DNA from: Alistipes sp.
Lineage (GTDB): Bacteria; Bacteroidota; Bacteroidia; Bacteroidales; Rikenellaceae
Direction of reading: 5' to 3'
Length of the DNA: 58,174 bases
Assembly (NCBI GenBank): GCA_017474235.1
Contig: JAFVIB010000023.1
Span: 1 to 58,174, forward strand
In this document: one piece after another, positions 1 to 7,153 of the stretch
Layout of the letters: each line of letters begins with the position of its first letter
Numbering within the stretch: position 1 is the stretch's first letter
The notes under the pieces: generated by a model
The model's database searches: none
What the model was told of the DNA's origin: nothing
What the model saw: the letters and a program-made list of their open reading frames with translations, nothing else
Made by a program: the position numbers and the translations under genes

Positions 1-16
1 GTAATTGCTTGGGTTG

Positions 17-119
17 CCGAATCGCTTGCAGAGCGAGTTTTGTTTTTGAGTTATATTGAGCTTGCTCAAATTGAACTATAAAACAAAACCACTCAAAGAG
101 ATTTCTTTGAGTGATTCGG
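17..119. other. Multi-hairpin structure next to tRNA-Arg
   Basis: Complementary 7-base arms CCGAATC (17-23) and GATTCGG (113-119) enclose three hairpins: CGCT/AGCG (23-35), a long imperfect hairpin (37-89) with GTTTTGTTTT facing AAAACAAAAC and loop CTTG, and ACTCAAAGA/TCTTTGAGT (91-112). It lies just 3' of the minus-strand tRNA-Arg gene. The hairpin at 91-112 is probably its terminator. The role of the other stems is unknown. Confidence 0.5.
80..112 (-). terminator. Intrinsic terminator of tRNA-Arg
   Basis: On the minus strand a perfect 9-bp stem (TCTTTGAGT/ACTCAAAGA read on plus, loop GATT at 100-103) is followed by a T-rich run, GGTTTTGTTTT. It begins 10 bases beyond the tRNA 3' end, the usual place for a tRNA terminator. 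Confidence 0.75.
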
Positions 120-121
120 AG

Positions 122-193
122 TGATTCCGAGCGGATTCGAACCGCTATCGTAAGAACCGGAATCTTATATTCTATCCATTGAACTACGGAACC
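122..193 (-). tRNA. tRNA-Arg (anticodon CCG)
   Basis: The reverse complement folds as a complete cloverleaf. The acceptor is GGTTCCG with CGGAATC and one G-U pair, and the discriminator base is A. The D stem is GTTC/GAAT. The anticodon stem is TAAGA/TCTTA around the 7-base loop TTCCGGT, giving anticodon CCG, which reads CGG arginine codons. The T arm is AGCGG-TTCGAAT-CCGCT. The 3' CCA is not encoded. A TAnnTTTG-like box with one mismatch (CATCTTTG on minus, 200-207) lies just upstream. The last bases of the gene (GGAATCAC) recur in slightly altered form (CGAATCAC) immediately downstream. Confidence 0.95.
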
Positions 194-223
194 GCACTGC
201 AAAGATGCAAAAAAAATTGAGAT

Positions 224-856
224 ATGGCAAATATTGGTGTAAATAAGGGTTGGGAAAGGCTCTCTCAGATTATAGAGGAGTCCGGAATGACTATACACTC
301 TTTTGCTATGGCTATTGGTCTGTCGCGCAGTGAGACTCTCTATCAGATTAAGCGAGGTCAGATTGGTATTTCGCACCATATTGCCGAGTTGGTTACATCG
401 CACTATCCGGAGTATAGTAAGGCGTGGTTGCAGACCGGTTATGGGTCGAAGTATGCCGATCCTATATCTGTCAAGGGGCATGTTCCGTTTTATAACTGTG
501 ATTTGTCCCGTCTGCCTGATATAGAGCATATTACACCTGAGTCGTATATCTATATGCCGATGTTGGGCTGTGTAGATTTTGCTATTACCTATCACGGAGA
601 GGATATGTCGCCGTCTGTGCCGAGTGGAACAATACTCATTCTGTCGCAGATAGATGCAAATGCAATTGTGTTTGGTAATGACTATGTTGTAAGCACTGCA
701 CATATTACCACACTGCGTCGTATTCGTGCTACGGAGGATAGTATTCAGTATAGATTGGAGGCAGATGACCCGAGTAGGTTTGATGACCTGTTCATAAGGA
801 GGTCTGACATATCTGCTATATATGCAGTAAAGGCGAGAATAATACTTAAAAATTAA
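224..856 (+). CDS. HTH regulator with LexA/S24-like C-terminal domain, probably not self-cleaving
   Basis: A 210-residue protein with an N-terminal XRE-like helix-turn-helix (about residues 8-60, including SHHIAELV) and a C-terminal S24/LexA-like beta domain (about 85-205). In active S24 proteins the nucleophile is the Ser of a G-x-S-M motif and the base is a later Lys. Here the motif reads GEDM (125-128), so Asp127 replaces Ser, and the Lys region reads TLRRI, without Lys. I infer a transcription regulator that keeps the fold but cannot auto-cleave; the target is unknown. The start is the first ATG, 30 bases beyond the divergent tRNA. The histidine kinase gene begins 5 bases after its stop, so the two are probably co-transcribed. 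Confidence 0.75.
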   Translation: MANIGVNKGWERLSQIIEESGMTIHSFAMAIGLSRSETLYQIKRGQIGISHHIAELVTSHYPEYSKAWLQTGYGSKYADPISVKGHVPFYNCDLSRLPDIEHITPESYIYMPMLGCVDFAITYHGEDMSPSVPSGTILILSQIDANAIVFGNDYVVSTAHITTLRRIRATEDSIQYRLEADDPSRFDDLFIRRSDISAIYAVKARIILKN

Positions 857-861
857 AACCT

Positions 862-1896
862 ATGATAATTAAAACTAAAGAGAGTGCGTCGTGGCTTATT
901 GGTGCGGTAGCAGGAGTTTGTACAGCGGTGGCTATGACTGTTGCCGGAAATGTATGGTGGTTGGTGCTTACGGCATCATTGCTTGTATTTGTCGCAGTTT
1001 CGCTGTTTGCACTGTGGATGATTGTAAAGTATGTAGCTTACAAATTGCGTCCGATATACTCAATGGTGCTTTCTCGTGAGGTGCATACGGGCGATGTTGC
1101 AGCCGAATTGAAGGATAAGAAGGTCGTTGAGGTGTCTGCCGAGCTTAGTAATTGGGCAGATGAGAATGACCGCGAGATAGCTCGCCTGAAGGAGGCTGAG
1201 AAGTTCCGTAAGCAGTATTTGGGCAATGTAGCTCACGAGTTGAAGACCCCTATTTTCAATATTCAGGGTTATATCAGTACACTGCTTGATGGTGGTCTTG
1301 AGGATGAGGTTATCAATCGCAAGTACCTTGAGCGTGCAGAGAAGAGCGTGGAGCGTATGATTAATATTTTGGGCGATTTGGATACAATCTCTCGCCTTGA
1401 TAGTGATATGAATCAGATGCATCCGGAGAGCTTCGATATGGTTGCACTCTGTAAGGAGGTTGCAGAGCAGGCTGAGATGGAGGCTGCTAAGCGCAATATC
1501 ACAATTCAGGTCAAGGGCGCAGATAATCTGCCATCTACCTGTTGGGTGTCGGCTGATAAGTTCTATATCGGTCAAGTGCTTGATAATCTGATTGTTAATT
1601 CTATTCGCTACGGTAAGGAGGGTGGTCTTACCAAGATTACCTGCCGCGATATGCTCGATAAGGTACTTGTAGAGGTTGAGGATGACGGTATCGGTATCGC
1701 AAAGAGCGATCAGCCTCGCGTCTTTGAGCGTTTCTATCGTACAGATAAGGGTCGCTCTCGTGAGCAGGGCGGTACAGGCTTGGGTCTTGCTATCGTTAAG
1801 CATATTATCGAGAACCACGGCGAGAAGGTCTCTGTGCGTAGCGAGATAGGCGAGGGTAGTACATTTACATTTACGCTAAAGAAAGTTAAGTTGTAA
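862..1896 (+). CDS. Membrane sensor histidine kinase (PhoR/WalK type)
   Basis: A 344-residue kinase. Two hydrophobic segments (about 10-30 and 32-58) anchor a short N-terminus with almost no extracytoplasmic loop. A linker follows, then the dimerisation/phosphoacceptor domain with motif VAHELKTP, in which His125 is the predicted phosphorylation site. The catalytic ATPase domain shows the N box (DNLIVNSIRYG), G1 (DDGIGI) and G2 (GGTGLGLAIVKH). It autophosphorylates and passes phosphate to a response regulator, but none is encoded nearby, so it is an orphan within this window. It sits 5 bases after the S24-like regulator and 2 bases before lgt, which suggests a shared transcript. The lack of a sensing loop suggests it reads a membrane or cytoplasmic signal. 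Confidence 0.9.
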   Translation: MIIKTKESASWLIGAVAGVCTAVAMTVAGNVWWLVLTASLLVFVAVSLFALWMIVKYVAYKLRPIYSMVLSREVHTGDVAAELKDKKVVEVSAELSNWADENDREIARLKEAEKFRKQYLGNVAHELKTPIFNIQGYISTLLDGGLEDEVINRKYLERAEKSVERMINILGDLDTISRLDSDMNQMHPESFDMVALCKEVAEQAEMEAAKRNITIQVKGADNLPSTCWVSADKFYIGQVLDNLIVNSIRYGKEGGLTKITCRDMLDKVLVEVEDDGIGIAKSDQPRVFERFYRTDKGRSREQGGTGLGLAIVKHIIENHGEKVSVRSEIGEGSTFTFTLKKVKL

Positions 1897-1898
1897 TT

Positions 1899-2747
1899 AT
1901 GACAAATCTTTTGTCGATAGTTTGGGATTTTAATCCGGTATTTGTTACAATCGGTAGCTTTGAAATCCGCTATTATAGCCTTATGTGGGCTGCGGCACTG
2001 CTTGTAGGTGCGTGGATATTCTCATATTTCTGCAAGAAGGAGGGTCGCCCGCAGTCACTCTCGGATTCGGCATTTCTCTACATCGCTCTCGGTACGATGA
2101 TTGGTGCGCGAGTGGGTCACTGCCTCTTTTATGAGCCGGAGTACTATCTGCTTAAGCCGTGGGCTATTATTACAGAGATTCGTAATGGCGGACTTGCCAG
2201 CCACGGTGCAACTATCGGTATAATTGTATCTATATGGCTCTGCTCGCGTAAAAATAAGGTACCTGTAATGTGGATGACCGACCGCCTTGGTGTCATCGCT
2301 CCAATCAGCGGTGCGCTCATTCGCTTTGGAAACCTCTTTAACTCCGAGATTATCGGACATCAGACCGATATGCCGTGGGGCTTTAAGTTTATGCGACTCC
2401 ATAGAGGTCTGCCTGTTGAGCAGGTACCCGCTTGTCACCCTACACAGCTCTATGAGGCTCTGTGTTACATACTTACCTTCCTCGTACTGTGGTGGATGTA
2501 TAATAAGACGGAGGCTCCGCGTCGCCGAGGATTGATGTTCGGTGTTGCGCTGATAGGCATCTTCTTGACAAGATTCTTTATCGAGTTCGTGAAGATTAAT
2601 CAGGTGGCATTTGAGGAGGGTATGACTCTTAATATGGGTCAGTGGCTTAGCGTGCCGTTTATCATTATCGGCGTAGCGTCGGTGTGGTATGCTCTCAGCC
2701 ATCCGCCTGTTGCAGAGGAGAAGAAATCAAAAACCAATAAAAAATAA
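1899..2747 (+). CDS. lgt: Prolipoprotein diacylglyceryl transferase
   Basis: A 282-residue integral membrane enzyme that moves diacylglycerol from phosphatidylglycerol to the lipobox cysteine of prolipoproteins, the first step of lipoprotein maturation. It has about seven hydrophobic segments. Family motifs are visible: GARVGHCLFYEP (H-x-x-x-Y area), the signature RFGNLFNSEIIG with its essential Arg and Asn, and HPTQLYEAL near the C-terminal part. Length is normal for the family. The basic C-terminal tail (KKSKTNKK) is cytoplasmic. Substrates are plentiful in this window, where many proteins carry lipoboxes. It follows the kinase gene by 2 bases and precedes the SPOR gene by 4. Confidence 0.96.
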   Translation: MTNLLSIVWDFNPVFVTIGSFEIRYYSLMWAAALLVGAWIFSYFCKKEGRPQSLSDSAFLYIALGTMIGARVGHCLFYEPEYYLLKPWAIITEIRNGGLASHGATIGIIVSIWLCSRKNKVPVMWMTDRLGVIAPISGALIRFGNLFNSEIIGHQTDMPWGFKFMRLHRGLPVEQVPACHPTQLYEALCYILTFLVLWWMYNKTEAPRRRGLMFGVALIGIFLTRFFIEFVKINQVAFEEGMTLNMGQWLSVPFIIIGVASVWYALSHPPVAEEKKSKTNKK

Positions 2748-2751
2748 AACT

Positions 2752-3561
2752 ATGATTACAGAAGTTAATAAGTTGATAAGCAACGCTCTCTGTCAAGGAC
2801 AGAGTCTGTCGCTTCCTCAGGTTGGCTCTCTTGCAGTGCGCCGTAGCGCAGCATCTCGTTCAGGTAGCTCAAAGATGACCCCGCCAACACGCTTTGTATC
2901 ATTTACCGGTGAGCAGCGCGGCGAGTCTGTGGTTAATCTTATCGCTAAGACCGCAGAGGTCGATAATGCTCGTGCAGAGGAGATTTATGCACAGTGGTTG
3001 CAGGAGGTAACAAAGGAGAATGGTGTTGTTATCGATGGCGTAGGTATTATCGCTGATAAGAAGTTCCGCGCAGAGCGTGAGTTCTTGGCTCTTCTCAATC
3101 CGGTTGTTGAGAGCGTAGAGATTAAGCCTCGTCGTAATTGGACAGCCTATATCGTCGCTGCAGTTGTTGTTGTCTTGGCAGTCTTGGCAGGTTTGTGGTA
3201 CTACAATAGACCTGAGCCTGCACCTGTACCTGCACCAGCCCCTGTTGTAGAGCCTGCACCTGCTCCAGAGCCGGAGCCTGTAGTTGTTAAAGACCCTGAT
3301 GTGTTGGATATGACCCCGGGCGCAAGCTATGTTGTATGGGGTGTGTTCGAGCAGAAGGCTAATGCACTGAAGTATAAGAGCATTATCGAGCGTAAGTATG
3401 GTAATGTTGTCACTCCGACAATCTATCACCACCGAGGCGATACCCTCTACCTGCTTGCACTTGCCGAGAAATCTACTCGCAATCAGTGCCTTGCCTTTAT
3501 GGAGGAGCTCTATGAGCTTGATGGTCTGTTTGACGATATGTGGATTTTTACAAATAAGTAA
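2752..3561 (+). CDS. HU-like plus SPOR-domain membrane protein
   Basis: A 269-residue protein. Residues 1-125 resemble the HU/CCDC81-type domain of Bacteroidota (ITEVNKLISNALCQGQ, then GVVIDGVGII). A single transmembrane helix follows (about 131-149, AYIVAAVVVVLAVLAG), then a Pro/Glu/Ala-rich spacer and a C-terminal SPOR-like domain (about 185-265, YVVWGVFEQKANA). SPOR domains bind denuded peptidoglycan at division sites, so the protein probably links the cytoplasmic side to septal or periplasmic cell wall. I chose ATG 2752, just after the lgt stop, because a longer open frame runs back inside lgt. It is the last gene of the lgt group before the GtrA gene. Confidence 0.82.
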   Translation: MITEVNKLISNALCQGQSLSLPQVGSLAVRRSAASRSGSSKMTPPTRFVSFTGEQRGESVVNLIAKTAEVDNARAEEIYAQWLQEVTKENGVVIDGVGIIADKKFRAEREFLALLNPVVESVEIKPRRNWTAYIVAAVVVVLAVLAGLWYYNRPEPAPVPAPAPVVEPAPAPEPEPVVVKDPDVLDMTPGASYVVWGVFEQKANALKYKSIIERKYGNVVTPTIYHHRGDTLYLLALAEKSTRNQCLAFMEELYELDGLFDDMWIFTNK

Positions 3562-3573
3562 TAGCCTCATTAA

Positions 3574-4056
3574 ATGAGTCTTGCATCGCTTTTAACAAAA
3601 GCAATAGACCTATTTTACATCCCCGTAGTGCGAAAGTTTGTTTCACAACAGATTTTCCGCTACGGGGCTTGTGGTGCTGCCAATATGACACTTGATGCCG
3701 TTTGGTACTTTATCATCTATAACTTCATTGTCGCCAAACGGTTTGTCGATTTGGGCTTTGTGGTCATCTCGCCACATATCCTCTCTTTGATTATCGTCTT
3801 CCCGATAACATTCTTTACCGGCTTTTGGCTCAATCGCAATGTCGCCTTCCGCACTACTCATATCGAGAGCCGAAAACAACTCCTGCGCTATCTGCTCACC
3901 GTCCTCGGCTCTATCCTTATCAACTACGCCTCGATGAAACTCCTCGTCGAGCACGCCCACCTCTGGGCAACCCCGTCAAAAATTATCACAACCGTAGTTT
4001 CGACTGTCTATAGTTATTTAGCTAGTCGTTACTTCGCATTTGCCACAAAAAGGTAG
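3574..4056 (+). CDS. GtrA-family membrane protein
   Basis: A 160-residue, four-helix membrane protein of the GtrA family, whose members are thought to help flip or supply prenyl-linked sugars for cell-surface glycans. Visible signs are the opening FRYGACGAANMTLDAVWYFI, a middle segment SLIIVFPITFFTGFWLNRNVAF typical of the family, and a C-terminal segment ending SRYFAF. No glycosyltransferase lies next to it, so its specific glycan is unknown. It starts 12 bases after the SPOR gene and may share its transcript. The following gene has its own promoter. Confidence 0.85.
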   Translation: MSLASLLTKAIDLFYIPVVRKFVSQQIFRYGACGAANMTLDAVWYFIIYNFIVAKRFVDLGFVVISPHILSLIIVFPITFFTGFWLNRNVAFRTTHIESRKQLLRYLLTVLGSILINYASMKLLVEHAHLWATPSKIITTVVSTVYSYLASRYFAFATKR

Positions 4057-4075
4057 CATTAACTTCTGTAGAGAG

Positions 4076-4106
4076 TTGCTAGTTTGCTTAACTTTTTCTA
4101 CTTTTG
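4076..4106 (+). promoter_or_regulatory. Promoter of lipoprotein gene 4131
   Basis: TTG at 4076-4078, a 20-base spacer and TACTTTTG at 4099-4106 match the Bacteroidota sigma-A pattern. It lies 24 bases before the ATG at 4131. Confidence 0.7.
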
Positions 4107-4130
4107 TAAAGTATTGTAAATATTGAGAGT

Positions 4131-4949
4131 ATGAAGAATTATTTGTTGACTATTTGTATTATCGTTTCATTATCTCTATTTGTATCGTGTGATAAAGGTG
4201 GATTAAATGCAGATATTGATGATTTGGGTAACAATAAAGAGATTGTAACAAGCCTTATAGGTAATTGGACAGAAGTATATAATCGTACTATTACGAATAT
4301 ACATTTTCTATCGAATGGAGAGGGATATCGCAGAGTTTTATCTTCAGATGAAGGTATTTGGCATAGATATTTTACTTGGAAAGTAGTCGATAATATGTTA
4401 AATATTAACTATCCGGCAGATGAATATAATTATGAGGACTCTGTGGTATATGAAGTATCTATTACATCTGAGGATAATATAGAACTGGTCACTACGCATA
4501 CAGGAGCAGTTAGTAAATATGATAGATTAAGTAAAGACGGTACGACAAATATAGACTATAAAAGTACTCCATTTGAGAGTTTTATCAAGATATATGGAAC
4601 TTACTATGCAATTTCAAAGGTTGTTCAACGCTGTAACCACGGCACAGGTACCAATGCCAATATGAAACATCTGCAGTTCTTTGGTCCAAATGGACAATTA
4701 GAACCTGTTGGAGCGAGATTTATGTATTCTACCCCTTATTACGAGGGAATAGATAGCGAGTGGCATGATGGGACTTATAAGATAGATTCAGATTCGGGAT
4801 ATTGGATATATGGTGGAATGTACTATTACCGCAGTTCAGGGTCATCTCGATGCAATGGTACTCTAAAGATAAAAACTGTAGGTAAGATTAAATACTATGA
4901 TTTTAATTTAGACGGTAGAGATGTTATAGGACATTGTGTGGCACGATAA
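4131..4949 (+). CDS. Hypothetical lipoprotein with lipocalin-like N-terminal region
   Basis: A 272-residue protein with a lipoprotein signal peptide: MKNYLL, a hydrophobic core and LFVSC, with Cys20 as the lipidation site. After the anchor there is a negatively charged stretch (DDLGNN), then a region LIGNWTEVYNR...WKVVDNMLNI that resembles the small lipocalin-like domains of Bacteroidales lipoproteins. The C-terminal half is rich in Tyr and Gly (GMYYYRSSGSSRCNG) and I recognise no family there. The gene is AT-richer than its neighbours. It has its own promoter and is convergent with uvrB, ending 7 bases from the uvrB stop. It is probably a surface or periplasmic protein of unknown role. Confidence 0.7.
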   Translation: MKNYLLTICIIVSLSLFVSCDKGGLNADIDDLGNNKEIVTSLIGNWTEVYNRTITNIHFLSNGEGYRRVLSSDEGIWHRYFTWKVVDNMLNINYPADEYNYEDSVVYEVSITSEDNIELVTTHTGAVSKYDRLSKDGTTNIDYKSTPFESFIKIYGTYYAISKVVQRCNHGTGTNANMKHLQFFGPNGQLEPVGARFMYSTPYYEGIDSEWHDGTYKIDSDSGYWIYGGMYYYRSSGSSRCNGTLKIKTVGKIKYYDFNLDGRDVIGHCVAR

Positions 4950-4956
4950 ATTGTTA

Positions 4957-6987
4957 CTATTTAACAGATAAATCGTCTATACAGTTTGAGATATATTCTT
5001 TTCCCTTATTTGCCTCTTTTTGCTTTTGGAGTTCGTACATCAGGTCGCGGAAGCGGGCGGCGGCAAGGAAGTCGAGCGATTTTGCAGCGCGTTCCATATC
5101 GGAGCGCGCTTGTGCTATGCGGGTGTCGATGTCGGCAGTAGTGTCGTATGGCGATACAACATCGGCGGCGATATTTTGTTCAGCCTGACTATTAGCAAGA
5201 AGTGTTTGTGTGCTACCGCTCTTATGTGCCTGTCGAGGCATCATATTATGTTCCATATTGTAGCGTATCTGCTTATAGCGGCGGCGGTTACTCTCCTCGA
5301 TAGATGTGCGCATAGTCTTTGTAATCTTACCGGCATACATTATCACAAGTCCGTTTTCGTGGCGGGCTGCGCGACCTGCAATCTGAGTAATTGCGCGGAC
5401 ATTGCGGAGCATACCCTCCATATCGGCATCGATGATGGCGACAAGCGACACCTCCGGCAGGTCAAGACCCTCACGGAGCAGGTTTACACCTATAAGCACA
5501 TCGAACATTCCGGCTCGCAAATCCTCAAGTATCTGCACGCGCTCCAAGGTGTCGATATCGGAGTGGATATATCGGCAACGAATACCCATACGCTCAAAAT
5601 ATGTTGCAAGCTCCTCGGCAGAACGCTTTGTGAGGGTGGTGACAATAACCTTCTCATCCTTCTGCGTACGCAGCTCTATCTGTTCGATAAGGTCATCAAT
5701 CTGATTCTCAGAACTACGCACCTCAAGTGGCGGGTCTATAAGACCTGTCGGGCGTATAATCTGCTCAACCACAGCACCTTCAGAGCGGATAATCTCGTAA
5801 TCGGCAGGTGTTGCGCTGACATATAGTGTTCGACCTGTCAGCTCCTCAAACTCCTCAAATCGCAGTGGGCGATTATCCCTTGCTGCGGGGAGTCGGAAGC
5901 CATATTCAACAAGGTTCTCTTTACGCGCTCTATCGCCACCGAACATTGCGCGCACCTGCGGCACAGTCACATGGCTCTCATCGACAATGAGCAGAAAATC
6001 CTCAGGGAAGTAGTCCAACAGACAGAATGGTCGCGTGCCGGCAGCTCGTCCGTCAAAATATCGGGAGTAATTCTCGATACCCGGGCAGTAGCCAAGCTCC
6101 TTAATCATCTCCAAGTCGTACTCTACGCGCTGCTGAATACGCTTTGCCTCCAATGAGCGACCCTCTTTTTCAAAGAAGGCGACCTGCTTGCCCATATCGA
6201 TATAAATTTGGCTCACGGCATCGGCAATGCGCTCTTTTGTCGTTACAAAGAGGTTTGCCGGAAAGATACTAACCTCGTTTAGCGAGGCTATCTTTTGTCC
6301 CGAAAGAGGGTCGATAGAGTATATTGCCTCAATCTCATCATCAAAGAAGAGCAGGCGGTAGCACTGACCACCGAATGCCGCCATAATATCTATCGTCTCG
6401 CCCTTGACACGGAAAGTTGCGGGTGTGAGTTCTAACTCAGTTCGAGTATATAGGGCATCTACAAGGCGGTAGAGAATCTGTTTGTGGTTTATTATCTGCC
6501 CGACCTTGAGTGTAAGCGTGTTGGCGTGAAAGTCGGCAGGATTACCAATGCCGTAAAGACACGACACACTCGATACTACAATAGTATCTCTGCGACCTGA
6601 TAGCAGCGTGGCTGTTGTAGATAGTCGCATCTTCTCAATCTCGTCGTTGATAGAGAGGTCTTTCTCGATATATGTATCGGTCGCCGGCAGATAAGCCTCC
6701 GGCTGATAGTAGTCGTAGTAGGAGACAAAATATTCGACAGCATTGTCGGGAAAGAAGTTGCGAAACTCGCCATACAGCTGTGCTGCAAGGGTTTTGTTGT
6801 GACTCAATACAAGGGTCGGACAGCCAAGTTCCTTGATGACATTTGCCATCGTAAAGGTCTTGCCCGAGCCTGTCACTCCCTGCAGGGTACAGCAATCCAC
6901 GCCACTGCTGAAGGTGTCGAGAATCTGGCGTATAGCCTCCGGTTGATCTCCGGTAGGGGAGTATTGAGAAACTAACTTAAAAATCAT
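4957..6987 (-). CDS. uvrB: UvrABC excinuclease subunit B
   Basis: A 676-residue damage-recognition helicase of nucleotide excision repair; it receives lesions from UvrA and recruits UvrC. Visible features are Walker A GVTGSGKTFTMAN near residue 40, the beta-hairpin segment YYDYYQPEAYLP that threads between DNA strands, the DESHVTVPQ helicase box, motif VSATPADYE, motifs V-VI (GVNLLREGLDLPE and QIAGRAAR) and a C-terminal UVR motif (about 625-660) for UvrC contact. Length is normal. It lies 166 bases downstream of dnaG on the same strand, with an inverted-repeat element in between, so whether it is co-transcribed is uncertain. Confidence 0.98.
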   Translation of the reverse strand: MIFKLVSQYSPTGDQPEAIRQILDTFSSGVDCCTLQGVTGSGKTFTMANVIKELGCPTLVLSHNKTLAAQLYGEFRNFFPDNAVEYFVSYYDYYQPEAYLPATDTYIEKDLSINDEIEKMRLSTTATLLSGRRDTIVVSSVSCLYGIGNPADFHANTLTLKVGQIINHKQILYRLVDALYTRTELELTPATFRVKGETIDIMAAFGGQCYRLLFFDDEIEAIYSIDPLSGQKIASLNEVSIFPANLFVTTKERIADAVSQIYIDMGKQVAFFEKEGRSLEAKRIQQRVEYDLEMIKELGYCPGIENYSRYFDGRAAGTRPFCLLDYFPEDFLLIVDESHVTVPQVRAMFGGDRARKENLVEYGFRLPAARDNRPLRFEEFEELTGRTLYVSATPADYEIIRSEGAVVEQIIRPTGLIDPPLEVRSSENQIDDLIEQIELRTQKDEKVIVTTLTKRSAEELATYFERMGIRCRYIHSDIDTLERVQILEDLRAGMFDVLIGVNLLREGLDLPEVSLVAIIDADMEGMLRNVRAITQIAGRAARHENGLVIMYAGKITKTMRTSIEESNRRRYKQIRYNMEHNMMPRQAHKSGSTQTLLANSQAEQNIAADVVSPYDTTADIDTRIAQARSDMERAAKSLDFLAAARFRDLMYELQKQKEANKGKEYISNCIDDLSVK

Positions 6988-7024
6988 ATTCGATTTGGTA
7001 CAAATCTTGCAACAAATAGGCTGA

Positions 7025-7146
7025 AGGGTGGTCGGTCAAGATAACTGATTCTTTTATCTTTGATATGTTTTACACATCTTTCTGTTTATTTTCTGTTTGC
7101 ACACCGGTATGCGCAGTGATGCGTGTACGCCCCGACCACCCCTTTT
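7025..7146. other. Long-range inverted repeat between dnaG and uvrB
   Basis: GGGTGGTCGG at 7026-7035 is exactly complementary to CCGACCACCC at 7132-7141. The plus strand continues into CTTTTTG, a possible transcript end. Between the arms, 7101-7130 holds a GC-rich imperfect hairpin and 7055-7062 reads TATCTTTG, a perfect plus-strand -7 box. It could be the closing stem of a roughly 120-nt RNA or an attenuator between dnaG and uvrB. It shows no SRP signature. The strand cannot be decided from sequence. Confidence 0.4.
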
Positions 7147-7153
7147 TGTCAAA

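Noticed and set aside
224-856. Phage CI-type repressor marking a prophage
   Set aside because: No phage structural, integrase or lysis genes follow; the neighbours are lgt and housekeeping genes.
1060-1818. 252-codon antisense frame inside the histidine kinase gene
   Set aside because: The sense protein has all kinase motifs; the antisense frame has none and reflects codon bias.
5020-5826. 268-codon antisense frame inside uvrB
   Set aside because: The uvrB frame is complete and conserved, so this is a shadow frame.
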